Source of the DNA: CAWACP01 sp963832965
Lineage (GTDB): Bacteria; Acidobacteriota; Terriglobia; Bryobacterales; Bryobacteraceae
Length of the DNA: 64,000 nucleotides
Assembly (NCBI GenBank): GCA_963832965.1
Contig: CAWHVW010000003.1
Span: forward strand, 434,001-498,000
Reading direction: 5' to 3'
Shown: piece after piece, positions 34,631 to 43,208 of the stretch
Position numbering within the stretch: position 1 is the first letter of the stretch
Layout of the letters: each line of letters starts with the position of its first letter
The notes under the pieces: generated by a model
The model's input: the letters and a program-made list of their open reading frames with translations, nothing else
The model's database searches: none
What the model was told of the DNA's origin: nothing
Program-made: the position numbers and the translations under genes

Positions 34631-36751
34631 ATGCGCGTTCTTCCCCTCGCCCTCTTCGCCACTGTCGCGTTCGCCCGGGTCACCATCTTTCCGCTTCCAC
34701 CGGAAATCCAATCCGACCACTTTGCTGTCACTATCGACGGCCGGCCCGCGCCCGTCGCCCACGCCGCGTCAAACTATTATTTCGTCAGCTTCGAACTGCA
34801 GGGCGCGGCCACCATTTCCATCACCGCGCTCACCGACGACTACTGGGCGAAGGGAGTGGAAGTGCAGCCCTGGCGCCACAACATTCGCCCCGTTCGCGCT
34901 GGCCGCACCATAGCCTTCCGCATCTCGCAACCCATCAAGCTCTCCATCACCCGGCCTGGCGACTATTCCGCCACCTCCGAAATGCTGTTCCTCTTCGCCA
35001 ACGCTCCCGAAACCCACCCGCCCCGGCAAGACGATGCCGGCGTGCGTTACTACGGCCCTGGCCTCCATCGCGAAAACATCGACGCAAAAAGCGGCGACAC
35101 TATTTACCTGGCCGGCGGCGCGGTCATTTTTGGTGGAGTGAACCTGTGGGGCGTTGAGAACGTGAAGATCCTCGGCCGGGGCATCGTCGTGTACGATGGC
35201 CCCCAGAACCCCGATCATGACGAAGGCTGGATGCACCGCCCCAACTGGCACGCCATCGTCATGGATAACGCGCGCAATATCGAAGTGAGCGGAATCGTCT
35301 TCGTCGTGCGCAGCCGCACCTGGATGATCCAGATGCAGGATTCACACCATATTCGATTCGAAAACGTTAAGGAGATCGGCGGGTGTCCCGGCAACGCCAA
35401 CCAGGATGGCATGGATTTTCTGGGTTCGGGCGACGCCGTCGTCGACGATTCGTTCATCCGCGCCTCCGACGACGACTTCGCGCTGGAGGGCAACTGGCTC
35501 GGCTACGGCGAGGACAACTGGACCACGCCCGGCCACGACACCGGCAACATTACCGTGGAGAATTCCGTGCTTTCCACCAGCATCTCCAATACCGTGCGGG
35601 TGAACTGGCCGCGCAAGGAGTTCAACAGCGCCAATTTCACTATGCGCGATTCCGACGTGATCCACATGGGCATGGGCGGATGCGTGATTCCTTTTGCGTT
35701 GCTGGAGATCTGGGCCGACCCCGACGGCCACGGCAATCACGCCGGCTATCTGTTCGACAACATCCGTCTTGAGGACTGGTATTCGCTCCTCCAGCTTCGC
35801 CAGCCCAATCCCGGCATCCGCGACGTCAAGCTTCGAGACGTCTGGGCGCTCGACGGAGCGTCGCTGGTGCCATCGGTTCTATCCGGCGCCGTGGATGGCG
35901 TGACACTGGAAAACGTGAAGGTCGGCGATCTGCCGCTGGTGGTGAAGTCCGGCGCCACTCCTCCAACGCGCACCACGGGCGGCGGGCCGCAGGCCTCATT
36001 CACGCTGGCGTCAAACGTGATCCTCCCGCGTCGGCAGGTTCGCTTCATCGCGGCGCCCGGTAAGGATCTTATCTATACATGGCTGTTTGGCGATGGCACG
36101 TCGGCAAAGGGACGCACCGTCCATCACGCCTTCCCCGATACCGAGGGCACGGTGCGAGACGGCTCCGGCCGCTTCCGCGTGTTGCTAAAGGTGACCGATT
36201 CGCACGGCCGGTCCGACTGGGCCTCGCATGGGGTGATCGTAACCACGTCCTTGCAGCGCTCCGACGCTGCGGTTGCCGCATCGACCGCGCCCGGTCTCCA
36301 TTATCGCTACTACGAGGGCTCCTGGAGCACCCTGCCGAAATTCGGGGATCTGACCACCGTGGCCAGCGGCATCGCCCCGAAACTCGACCTCGCGCTCCGT
36401 CTGCGCGACGAGGACTACGCCCTCGTCTTCGAGGGCTTCATAGCGATTCCAACCGACGGTGGTTACAGCTTTACACTGCTGTCCAAGGACGGGGGCGAAC
36501 TGGAGATCGGCGGCGCCGTTGTCGCCGACAGCCCCATGCCTGTGGCTCAGGTGTGTGGCTCGGCAGGCAACATGGTGCAAGCGGCGCGGGGCAGCATTGG
36601 TCTGAAGGCCGGCCTGCACGCCATCCGCATCGCCATTACTGATACCGAGGGCCCCTATGGTTTCGGCCTGCGCTGGGAAGGTCCCGGCGTACCGCTGGCC
36701 GAAGTTCCCGCCAGCGCTTTGTTCCACCCGGCTCAGCCTGGCCACGAATAG
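34631..36751 (+). CDS. Secreted GH28-like beta-helix protein with PKD and PA14-like domains
   Basis: A 706-residue protein with a signal peptide (MRVLPLALFATVAFA). Residues about 110-430 look like a right-handed beta-helix of the polygalacturonase/GH28 type: GNANQDGMDFLGSGDAVVDD and RASDDDFALEGNWLGYG are close to the N-T-D-G-x-D and D-D catalytic motifs. A PKD-type domain follows (IYTWLFGDGTSAKGRTVHHAF, about 470-555), then a PA14-like domain (HYRYYEGSWSTLPKFGDL, about 570-700), often used to bind carbohydrate. It probably acts on a plant or microbial polysaccharide outside the cell. The substrate is not known. It converges on the GH94-like gene. Confidence 0.8.
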   Translation: MRVLPLALFATVAFARVTIFPLPPEIQSDHFAVTIDGRPAPVAHAASNYYFVSFELQGAATISITALTDDYWAKGVEVQPWRHNIRPVRAGRTIAFRISQPIKLSITRPGDYSATSEMLFLFANAPETHPPRQDDAGVRYYGPGLHRENIDAKSGDTIYLAGGAVIFGGVNLWGVENVKILGRGIVVYDGPQNPDHDEGWMHRPNWHAIVMDNARNIEVSGIVFVVRSRTWMIQMQDSHHIRFENVKEIGGCPGNANQDGMDFLGSGDAVVDDSFIRASDDDFALEGNWLGYGEDNWTTPGHDTGNITVENSVLSTSISNTVRVNWPRKEFNSANFTMRDSDVIHMGMGGCVIPFALLEIWADPDGHGNHAGYLFDNIRLEDWYSLLQLRQPNPGIRDVKLRDVWALDGASLVPSVLSGAVDGVTLENVKVGDLPLVVKSGATPPTRTTGGGPQASFTLASNVILPRRQVRFIAAPGKDLIYTWLFGDGTSAKGRTVHHAFPDTEGTVRDGSGRFRVLLKVTDSHGRSDWASHGVIVTTSLQRSDAAVAASTAPGLHYRYYEGSWSTLPKFGDLTTVASGIAPKLDLALRLRDEDYALVFEGFIAIPTDGGYSFTLLSKDGGELEIGGAVVADSPMPVAQVCGSAGNMVQAARGSIGLKAGLHAIRIAITDTEGPYGFGLRWEGPGVPLAEVPASALFHPAQPGHE

Positions 36752-36769
36752 CCCGTGGTCACTCGTGGC
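36741..36769. terminator. Inverted repeat across the convergent ends of two glycosidase-like genes
   Basis: GCCACGA (36741-36747) pairs with TCGTGGC (36763-36769) around a 15-base loop. It spans the stop codon of the plus-strand gene, the seven-base gap and the stop of the minus-strand gene. It could end transcription from both sides, though there is no clear T-run. Confidence 0.4.
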
Positions 36770-38879
36770 TAGTGAGGCGCAAATAGCAATACAACGGCCA
36801 GGCATGTGCGTGCGCGCAGTAAATCGGGTTGTCCGACTGGCCTTCCGTCGGCAGCAGCGACGAATCGAGGCTGTCCGATGCCGACCATCTCCCGGCCCAG
36901 TACTGCGGAAACCGGCGTGCGAAATTCGCGAAGGTCATGCGCCTGAGCAAATCCATCGCCGCCTGGCGATCAAACGTAGCTACACCCAGAATCAGCGGCC
37001 CGTTCAACGCGTACCAAAAGCCGCCGTTCTCCCGCGATCCCGCCCTGGTTCCCGGCTTCGGCACCGGCTTTTCTATCTGCCGTGCTCCCAACGCCTCCCC
37101 CTGTAGCAGGCGCCGCTGAATCTCGCCAAAGAGAACCTGTTTCCTCTCCCGGGCGAACTCGGGGATGAGCAGGGTAAAGCCCTGCGGCTCCAGCCAGAGA
37201 TCTTTCTCGCCGTATACTTCGCCCGCTCGGATCCAGGCCCGCCGGGGAAAAGTTCTGGTCCCCAGATCTTGCAAAAAAGCGTGCAGCAACTGGCCCCGAT
37301 ACTCGCGCACCGCTGCGCAAAGCTCGGCCACATCCGGGGAGAGCGCCTCCAGCATAGCCGCCGTGTCGCCCAGAATCGCTACCGCCATAGCCGTATTCAT
37401 GTGCGATTCCGCCGAATTGAACATGGCGTTGTACGGCATGTTCGTGGGCCAGAAATAGAACATATCGTTCCAATCGGAGTTCCATAACTTCACTAGCCCG
37501 TGGACGCCAACACCGATGCGATCACGCAAGAACAAAAACGCCGAGCGCACGCGATCGATCCCGGTTCCGCTCCCCGAGCGCTCCAGTGGGTAGTACCCGA
37601 CCTGCTCCGTTAGAATCGACGTGTCCCTGACCGCTCGCAAATATTCGGCCAGAAGCATGAGGAACCAAAGCTGTTGATCACTGGTCAGCATTGGCCCGTG
37701 CGCGGCCCAGCCGAATCCTTCGTCCGAAAGCTTCACCTCGCCGTCGGGCAGCATTCGCTTCATGATGAACCGCAGCACCGATCGCGCCAGCGCGGGATTA
37801 GTGTGGCAAAGAGGGAGAGCGTGCTGCGCGAGATCGCGGCTGGAGAGCATCTGGCCCCAAGCGTAGTCGTAGACGGTGCCCTGCGGTACAACGGTCTCGT
37901 CGTAGTATTCGCGCCAGGTGGCCATTGCTTCAAGGGTTCCCGCGTTCCAGCGCATTTCGCGGCGAAGCTGTGCATCCTGCTCGCTGGCGAATGCTGGAAC
38001 CAGGCTCAGCCATTCTTCTCGCGATTCGACCAGCACTTCCGCGGCGAGCTTGTCGATTGCGAAAACATCGCGAGAATACCCCACCACGAAGCGGAGCTCC
38101 TGCTCGCGGCCCGGAAGGAGTTGCACAGGGCTGCGAAACCCCAGCCATTCCTTGTCCATCGACAAACGGAGCGACGGCGTGACCGTTTTCACAAACAGGG
38201 ACGGCGGTTCGCCGTCAAACCTCGACATCTGCCCGCGAGGCGCGAATCCGAGGATGCGCTTCGTTTGTGCATGAACGTCGGCGCGAACGATGCCGAGCGA
38301 TTCGTCGATCACCACTTCCTGTGTGTAGTTGATCAGACCGCGCTGTTCCGACCAGGCCGCCAGTATCGGCTCGTAGTGAGCGCGCACGCGCTCCGAGTAG
38401 ATCAGGTTGATCCAGGTCTCACCGTTGTTGCGCAGCCGAACGGTGACCACGAAAGCGGAAGTGCCGTCGCCCGGCTTCGACGACGGACGAACAGAAAGGG
38501 TGCGCATCACTGTCAACTCGGGTGTCAATCGGTGTTCGTACCGCGCGAAGCCGATCCCGAACAACTTGCCAGCGCTTTCGTCACCAATCAGCTCATGCCG
38601 CTGGCCCGCCATCTCCACCGCGGCCTCGTTTGCGCCATTCATCCGCGCCCAGGCACGCTCGCCGCTGAGAATCTCGTACCGCCCGCTGGCATGAACGAAC
38701 AGCGTCAGACGGTAGTTCCCCAGGAGAAAGAAGGGATCGTCTGGCAGGTGCGGACCCGTGTACCGATAGCACGGCAGGCCTTGCTCGTCGTCCGCCCATT
38801 CGCCCAGCGATGATGCCGCGGGCGTAGCGCCGAGCACCGCCATGGCCCCTACAGAGCCGAGAAAACTCCGCCGGTCCAT
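36759..38879 (-). CDS. Tat-exported GH94-like (six-hairpin) enzyme
   Basis: A 706-residue protein with a twin-arginine signal (MDRRSFLGSVGAMAVLGATP), so it is exported folded. The N-terminal beta-sandwich-like part includes YRLTLFVHASGRYEILSGER, similar to cellobiose phosphorylase/GH94 enzymes. The C-terminal (alpha/alpha)6 part contains WNSDWNDMFYF, near the family's D-W-N-D catalytic Asp, and SDEGFGWAAHGPMLTSDQQ. GH94 enzymes are phosphorylases of beta-glucosides, but related GH36-type hydrolases share the fold, so hydrolase or phosphorylase cannot be decided. Its start codon overlaps the ispF stop by one base (TGATG), an odd partner for an isoprenoid gene. Confidence 0.8.
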   Translation of the reverse strand: MDRRSFLGSVGAMAVLGATPAASSLGEWADDEQGLPCYRYTGPHLPDDPFFLLGNYRLTLFVHASGRYEILSGERAWARMNGANEAAVEMAGQRHELIGDESAGKLFGIGFARYEHRLTPELTVMRTLSVRPSSKPGDGTSAFVVTVRLRNNGETWINLIYSERVRAHYEPILAAWSEQRGLINYTQEVVIDESLGIVRADVHAQTKRILGFAPRGQMSRFDGEPPSLFVKTVTPSLRLSMDKEWLGFRSPVQLLPGREQELRFVVGYSRDVFAIDKLAAEVLVESREEWLSLVPAFASEQDAQLRREMRWNAGTLEAMATWREYYDETVVPQGTVYDYAWGQMLSSRDLAQHALPLCHTNPALARSVLRFIMKRMLPDGEVKLSDEGFGWAAHGPMLTSDQQLWFLMLLAEYLRAVRDTSILTEQVGYYPLERSGSGTGIDRVRSAFLFLRDRIGVGVHGLVKLWNSDWNDMFYFWPTNMPYNAMFNSAESHMNTAMAVAILGDTAAMLEALSPDVAELCAAVREYRGQLLHAFLQDLGTRTFPRRAWIRAGEVYGEKDLWLEPQGFTLLIPEFARERKQVLFGEIQRRLLQGEALGARQIEKPVPKPGTRAGSRENGGFWYALNGPLILGVATFDRQAAMDLLRRMTFANFARRFPQYWAGRWSASDSLDSSLLPTEGQSDNPIYCAHAHAWPLYCYLRLTSHE

Positions 38880-39364
38880 CAGGAGACCTCTTTGAGCGTC
38901 ACCACGGCCTGAGCCTCCGCCGAGCGCCCCTCACCAACCGGCCCCACCTTTTCCGAGGTCTTAAATTTCACCGATACGCGATCGACATCCAGCCCCAGAG
39001 CTTCGGCCAGCTTCTGACGAATCACGACACGATAGTCTTTCAGCTTCGGACGTTCCAAAATCACCGTGGAGTCGACGTTCACCAGCCTGAATCCCCGTTG
39101 GCGAACCAGATCGCAGGCGTGCCGCAGGAACACCAGCGAGTCGCAGTCTTTCCAGCGTGGGTCGGAATCGGGAAAGTGCATGCCGATATCGCCCAGCGCA
39201 ACAGCACCCAGAATTGCATCAGTTATGGCATGCGACAGAACGTCGGCGTCGCTATGACCGTCGAGACCGAACTCAGACGGTATAGCGACGCCGCCGAGAA
39301 TCAGCGGACGGCCTGAGGCAGTGCGGTGCACATCCCAGCCCTGGCCGAAACGGTATTCCGCCAT
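38879..39364 (-). CDS. ispF: 2-C-methyl-D-erythritol 2,4-cyclodiphosphate synthase
   Basis: A 161-residue trimeric zinc enzyme of the MEP pathway that cyclises CDP-ME 2-phosphate to MEcPP. FGQGWDVHRTASGRPLILGG contains the D-V-H metal site, and LDGHSDADVLSHAITDAILG and GDIGMHFPDSDPRWKDCDS are the classic second and third motifs. It overlaps ispD by one base (TGATG at 39364-39366) and the GH94-like gene by one base. dxr at 4.1 kb belongs to the same pathway; the enzymes of the other steps are not in the window. Confidence 0.97.
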   Translation of the reverse strand: MAEYRFGQGWDVHRTASGRPLILGGVAIPSEFGLDGHSDADVLSHAITDAILGAVALGDIGMHFPDSDPRWKDCDSLVFLRHACDLVRQRGFRLVNVDSTVILERPKLKDYRVVIRQKLAEALGLDVDRVSVKFKTSEKVGPVGEGRSAEAQAVVTLKEVS

Positions 39365-40089
39365 CAGGCCTGGCTCGCCACTTTCGCCGTCTCCTCGGAG
39401 AGGAAGAGCCGCGCCAACTCCATGTCGGAAGGCCGGGTGATCTTGATATTGCGGTCGCTGCCCGGCACCACGTGTACATCCACGTCAAGCCGCTCCACCA
39501 GGCTCGACTCATCGGTGCCGATGAACCCGTCCTCGCGCGCCTTGTCGAAGCCGCTGCGCAGCAAATCGTAGCGAAAAACCTGCGGAGTCTGCGCCAGCAT
39601 CAACCGCTCGCGGGGGATGGTGGACCGCACTTTATTCAAATGCACCTGCTTCACTGTGTCCACCGGCACAATACCGACGATCGCCGCGCCCGAGACGGAC
39701 GCTTCGGCAATTGCCTTCTCGATGATTTCGATGTCGATGAACGGGCGCACGGCGTCGTGAACGGCTACCAAGTCGGTATCCGGAGTGATGGCGGCCAGCG
39801 CGTTCTCCACGGATTGTTGCCGCGAGTCACCACCCTGCACCAGGCGCACGGGCTTGGGAAATCCCTCCTGGCGCAGCAACTCCGCCGCCCATTCGGAATC
39901 CTCCGGCCGCAGCGCCACCACAATCTCAGTGACGGAGGGGGAGGAGACAAACCTGCGAATCGTGTGCAGCAGGATCGGCGAGCCTTCCAACAGCATGAAC
40001 TGCTTGCGGCTGGTCCCGGACTTCTCCGGCGAGGAGCGGCCCATCCGGGTACCGAGGCCGGCGGCTGGCAGAATGACGGAAACTTTCAT
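39364..40089 (-). CDS. ispD: 2-C-methyl-D-erythritol 4-phosphate cytidylyltransferase
   Basis: A 241-residue nucleotidyltransferase that couples CTP to MEP. The N-terminal loop SVILPAAGLGTRMGRSSPEKS is the CTP-binding motif with the catalytic Arg/Lys. VAVHDAVRPFID holds the Asp-Ala-Val-Arg-Pro motif, and TDESSLVERLDVDVHVVPGS with NIKITRPSDMELA completes the family. It is 10 bases downstream of the PIN-TRAM gene, the same order as yacL-ispD-ispF in Bacillus. Confidence 0.97.
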   Translation of the reverse strand: MKVSVILPAAGLGTRMGRSSPEKSGTSRKQFMLLEGSPILLHTIRRFVSSPSVTEIVVALRPEDSEWAAELLRQEGFPKPVRLVQGGDSRQQSVENALAAITPDTDLVAVHDAVRPFIDIEIIEKAIAEASVSGAAIVGIVPVDTVKQVHLNKVRSTIPRERLMLAQTPQVFRYDLLRSGFDKAREDGFIGTDESSLVERLDVDVHVVPGSDRNIKITRPSDMELARLFLSEETAKVASQA

Positions 40090-40099
40090 AAATCGAGAT

Positions 40100-41215
40100 T
40101 CAACTCGGGGTGATCACGCCCGACCCGCGTTCGGCCGGCGGAATTGGCGCACTCTCGCGCGGCCGCTCGTGACGCTCCACCGGCTGCGGCTTGTCGTGGA
40201 TCGCGTGGACGCGTTCGTCGAAACGGCCGAAAATCATTTTACCCGCCGTGGTCTGTAACACGCTGGTGACCGAAATGTCCACGGTCCGCGAGATCATCTT
40301 GCGCGCGTTGTCTACCACCACCATGGTGCCGTCGTCCAAATACGCCACGCCCTGGTTATATTCCTTGCCTTCCTTCAAAATGAAAACGCGCATGATTTCG
40401 CCCGGCAGCACGATGGGCTTCAGGGCGTTGGCCAGCTCGTTGATATTGAGCACCTCGACGCCATGCAGTTGCGCCACCTTGTTCAGATTGAAATCGTTGG
40501 TGACGATTTTGCAACTGTACAGCCTCCCCAACTCGACCAGTTTCATATCGACTTCTCGGACGTTCGGAAAGTCGTCCTCGATAATCTGCACGTGCAGGTG
40601 CGGCACCTTCTGGATGCGCTGCAAAATGTCCAGGCCGCGCCGGCCACGGTTGCGCTTGAGCGAATCGGCCGAGTCAGCCACCAGTTGCAACTCCCGCAGA
40701 ACGAATTGCGGAATCACCAGAGACCCGTCCAGAAAGCCGGTCTCGACGATGTCAGCGATGCGGCCATCAATGATTACGCTGGTGTCCAGAACCTTAAACG
40801 AAGCCCGGGAGTTGTCTTCGCCTCCGAAAAGGCCGCCCAGTGCGGCAAGATTCAACATTTCGCCCTTGTTGGCGCCCACAACAAGGCCGATGTAGGACAT
40901 CCAAAGCAGAAGCGAAATCTGCAGAAATGACACCGTGGCGTGGTGTTCGGGGTTCGGGAAGGCGGTTCCGAGAATCAGCGTCGCAAGATAGGCGCCGACG
41001 ATGCCCAGAATCGATCCGATGGCCGCCCCGATGAGGCGCTTGAGGCTGACCTTCCTTACCTGAAACTCGAAGAAGACAATGCCGATGCCCAGAACAACGC
41101 CCGCCCCCGCGGTTGCGTATGGGCTAAACCGCTCCAGACCGAATGGGCGCAGGAAGAAAGCCGCACAACCCAGAAGCAGAACAAAAAGAGCCCGAAAGAA
41201 AAACAAGTTATCCAC
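40100..41215 (-). CDS. PIN/TRAM domain membrane protein (YacL-like)
   Basis: A 371-residue protein. About four N-terminal membrane helices (residues 1-125) precede a PIN nuclease-like domain: FKVLDTSVIIDGRIADIVET has the first acidic residue, RNRGRRGLDILQRIQKV follows, and TNDFNLNKVAQLHGVEVLNI has the last. A TRAM-like RNA-binding domain comes at about 290-345 (EYNQGVAYLDDGTMVVVDNARK). YacL/YcaL-type proteins are thought to be RNA-binding or RNase factors in the membrane. The length and order match the Firmicutes and Acidobacteria homologues. First gene of the minus-strand chain PIN-TRAM, ispD, ispF, GH94-like. Confidence 0.9.
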   Translation of the reverse strand: MDNLFFFRALFVLLLGCAAFFLRPFGLERFSPYATAGAGVVLGIGIVFFEFQVRKVSLKRLIGAAIGSILGIVGAYLATLILGTAFPNPEHHATVSFLQISLLLWMSYIGLVVGANKGEMLNLAALGGLFGGEDNSRASFKVLDTSVIIDGRIADIVETGFLDGSLVIPQFVLRELQLVADSADSLKRNRGRRGLDILQRIQKVPHLHVQIIEDDFPNVREVDMKLVELGRLYSCKIVTNDFNLNKVAQLHGVEVLNINELANALKPIVLPGEIMRVFILKEGKEYNQGVAYLDDGTMVVVDNARKMISRTVDISVTSVLQTTAGKMIFGRFDERVHAIHDKPQPVERHERPRESAPIPPAERGSGVITPS

Positions 41216-41282
41216 AGAACCACCCCCCGATGGGCGGATAAGAGTAAGTTAGCTGGCATGGAACCTGAATTCCAGTGTATGG

Positions 41283-41291
41283 ATTATACCA
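41283..41291 (-). promoter_or_regulatory. Extended -10 promoter for the PIN-TRAM-ispDF chain
   Basis: On the minus strand TGG-TATAAT (41291-41283) is a perfect extended -10 element. Transcription would start near 41276, about 60 bases before the PIN-TRAM start. No -35 hexamer is recognisable. A short inverted repeat (CCACC and GGTGG) lies directly upstream and may be a regulatory site. Confidence 0.55.
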
Positions 41292-41404
41292 CCGAACCGT
41301 GGTGGCGCCCCGGCAAGTGAATGATTTAGAGGAGGCTTCGGGCAAACCGGCAACCGGAAGGATGTTCTTCCATCAGGCCCCGGAACGGACCAGGCGGCAA
41401 CCAG

Positions 41405-41866
41405 TCAGAGCGCTTTAGCGAGTTCTTCGGCGAAGGCGCTGTGGCCGCCTTGCGCCTGGTTGGGGCGCTTGTGTTTGCGCCCGCCACGCTCGCGGCGCGG
41501 CCGATCAAAGCTGGCTACGGTTGCCGGGGGACCGGCTGTGGGTGCTCCGGCGGGTACTGGAGCGCTCACGGCGCTTATGCTGCTCCTGAGTCCCGTGGGC
41601 GGGGGGCCTTTTTGCCGCGGCGGCTGAGCCGGGTTGGCACGCAGAAGACGGTCCTCCAGCGGAGCTCGGTCAAAGCGGCGTATGATCGATTGCATTTCTT
41701 CGGAGTTCGGGGCATCGATGAAGGCGAAGCCCTTGGACTCCTGCGTTTCGGGGTTGCGGATGACTTTGATGGTGTCGGCGACCAGGCTCTCGGCGCTGAG
41801 CCAGGATCTGATGTCGTCGGCAGTTACCCAGACAGGCAGATTTCCAAGGAAAACCGTGTAACTCAT
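41405..41866 (-). CDS. RRM-type RNA-binding protein
   Basis: A 153-residue protein with one N-terminal RNA-recognition motif: SYTVFLGNLPVWVTADDIRS (RNP2 region), then SKGFAFIDAPNSEEMQSI, where G-F-A-F-I is RNP1. From about residue 90 the chain is Pro- and Ala-rich with a basic G-R-K-H-K-R-P patch and is likely disordered. Similar single-RRM proteins in cyanobacteria and acidobacteria are cold- or stress-linked and bind A/U-rich RNA. An extended -10 promoter lies upstream and leaves a leader of about 67 bases. Confidence 0.88.
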   Translation of the reverse strand: MSYTVFLGNLPVWVTADDIRSWLSAESLVADTIKVIRNPETQESKGFAFIDAPNSEEMQSIIRRFDRAPLEDRLLRANPAQPPRQKGPPPTGLRSSISAVSAPVPAGAPTAGPPATVASFDRPRRERGGRKHKRPNQAQGGHSAFAEELAKAL

Positions 41867-41939
41867 TCTGAGGTGTTATTAGCTCCGTCGCGGATTCGGG
41901 GGTTTCGCTTCCTGGTTGGGGCCCATGAAAGCTATCCTT

Positions 41940-41969
41940 ACAATAGCACAGGCCGCCCGCGGCGGTAAA
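41940..41969 (-). promoter_or_regulatory. Promoter of the RRM gene
   Basis: On the minus strand TTTACC (41969-41964), an 18-base spacer and TGC-TATTGT (41948-41940) form a -35 plus extended -10. Transcription would start near 41933, leaving a leader of about 67 bases before the RRM ATG. Confidence 0.5.
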
Positions 41970-42047
41970 CGCCAAAATGTATCTATGTGGCTGTTTTCAT
42001 TGACAAAAAGTTTGTACCCGCCGCCGTGATCGATCGCCGCGGGCAGC

Positions 42048-43130
42048 TCAACGCACCAACTGCCGGCGCATGTTGTCGAGCGAGACCTGCATGGGGGTCG
42101 ATACCGGCAGATCGTGTTCTCGTATGTCCCCAACTATGTCCAGGAACAGAGAAACCAGCTCCGCGTCACGCCAGCCCTTCTCGACCTCCCGCAACATCAC
42201 TGCCGCGGCTTCGTCGTGGCTCATCGCCACTTTGTAGGGTCGCTCCGACGTGAGTGCATCGTAGATGTCGGCAACCTGCAACACTCGGGCCAGCAGCGGC
42301 ACGTCTTCGCCGCTCCGGCCATCCGGATATCCGGTTCCATCCCAGCGCTCATGATGGCTTCGAATAATCGGCAGCACCAGAGCGAGCGTCTTCATCGGCC
42401 GGCAAATCTCTTCGCCTTTGGTGGTGTGGCTGCGCATAACCACCCATTCGTCCTCGGTCAGCGGGCCCTTTTTGAACAGGATCGCGTCCGGCACCCCAAT
42501 CTTGCCGATGTCATGCAGGTAGCCGCCGCGATACAAGGCGCGAAGCTCGGTGCGCGATAGCCCGAGAGCCTCGCCCAACTTGACGCTGTAAGTGGCCAGC
42601 CGCTGGCAATGCAGGCCCGTATGCTGGTCGCGTTGCTCGACCGCCTGTGCCAGCGCGAAAAGGATGCTCTCGGCCTCGTCCAGGGAATCGATGAGCGCCT
42701 TGTTGCGAAGCATCGAGCGAATCCGCGCCCGTAGCACGGCCGGATGCAGAGGTTTAGTAAGAAACTCGTCGGCGCCCGAAGTGATGCCCGCCACTTCGTT
42801 CTCGAAACCCTGCACGCTGGTCATCATCAACACTGGGATGAACCGCGTCCGCCGGTCTGCCTTCAGGCGGCGACAGAACTCCGGCCCGCCCATCTCCGGC
42901 AACATCAGGTCCAGGATCACCAGATCAATCTTGTCCGACAGCAAAATCTCCAGCGCTTCCGCCGCCTTGTGACACTCGGCAATGTGATACGGCGTCGTCT
43001 TCAACATGGCCCGGATAAGGCGCCGATTGATTTCGTTGTCGTCAACGATCAGGATTGCGGGTGGAGCGGCAGCGGAATCCTCCCATTCGGCGACGCCGAC
43101 GTCAACGCCCGTGATTAGTTCTTCAGGCAT
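42048..43130 (-). CDS. Response regulator with HD-GYP domain
   Basis: A 360-residue cytoplasmic protein. The receiver domain (about 20-140) has ILIVDDNEINRRL, the phospho-acceptor context LVILDLMLPEMGGPEF and FLTKPLHPAVLRARI. The HD-GYP domain (about 165-335) has RGGYLHDIGKIGVPDAILFK, IIRSHHERWDGTGYPDGRSG and RVLQVADIYDALTSERPYK, so the HD, H-H-E and G-Y-P residues of c-di-GMP phosphodiesterases are all present. It probably hydrolyses c-di-GMP in response to an unknown sensor kinase, affecting motility or biofilm state. No GGDEF gene is adjacent. Confidence 0.93.
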   Translation of the reverse strand: MPEELITGVDVGVAEWEDSAAAPPAILIVDDNEINRRLIRAMLKTTPYHIAECHKAAEALEILLSDKIDLVILDLMLPEMGGPEFCRRLKADRRTRFIPVLMMTSVQGFENEVAGITSGADEFLTKPLHPAVLRARIRSMLRNKALIDSLDEAESILFALAQAVEQRDQHTGLHCQRLATYSVKLGEALGLSRTELRALYRGGYLHDIGKIGVPDAILFKKGPLTEDEWVVMRSHTTKGEEICRPMKTLALVLPIIRSHHERWDGTGYPDGRSGEDVPLLARVLQVADIYDALTSERPYKVAMSHDEAAAVMLREVEKGWRDAELVSLFLDIVGDIREHDLPVSTPMQVSLDNMRRQLVR

Positions 43131-43208
43131 ATCGTTCTACTTCCGCTCAGTACCCGCGTGACACAGGTACTATCGGTATTTCGCCCCACAAGTTTAGGCC
43201 CCGCGATG

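Noticed and set aside
37674..38813. 379-codon plus-strand frame opposite the GH94-like gene
   Set aside because: It is antisense to a protein with clear Tat signal and catalytic motifs, and it lacks any domain signature.
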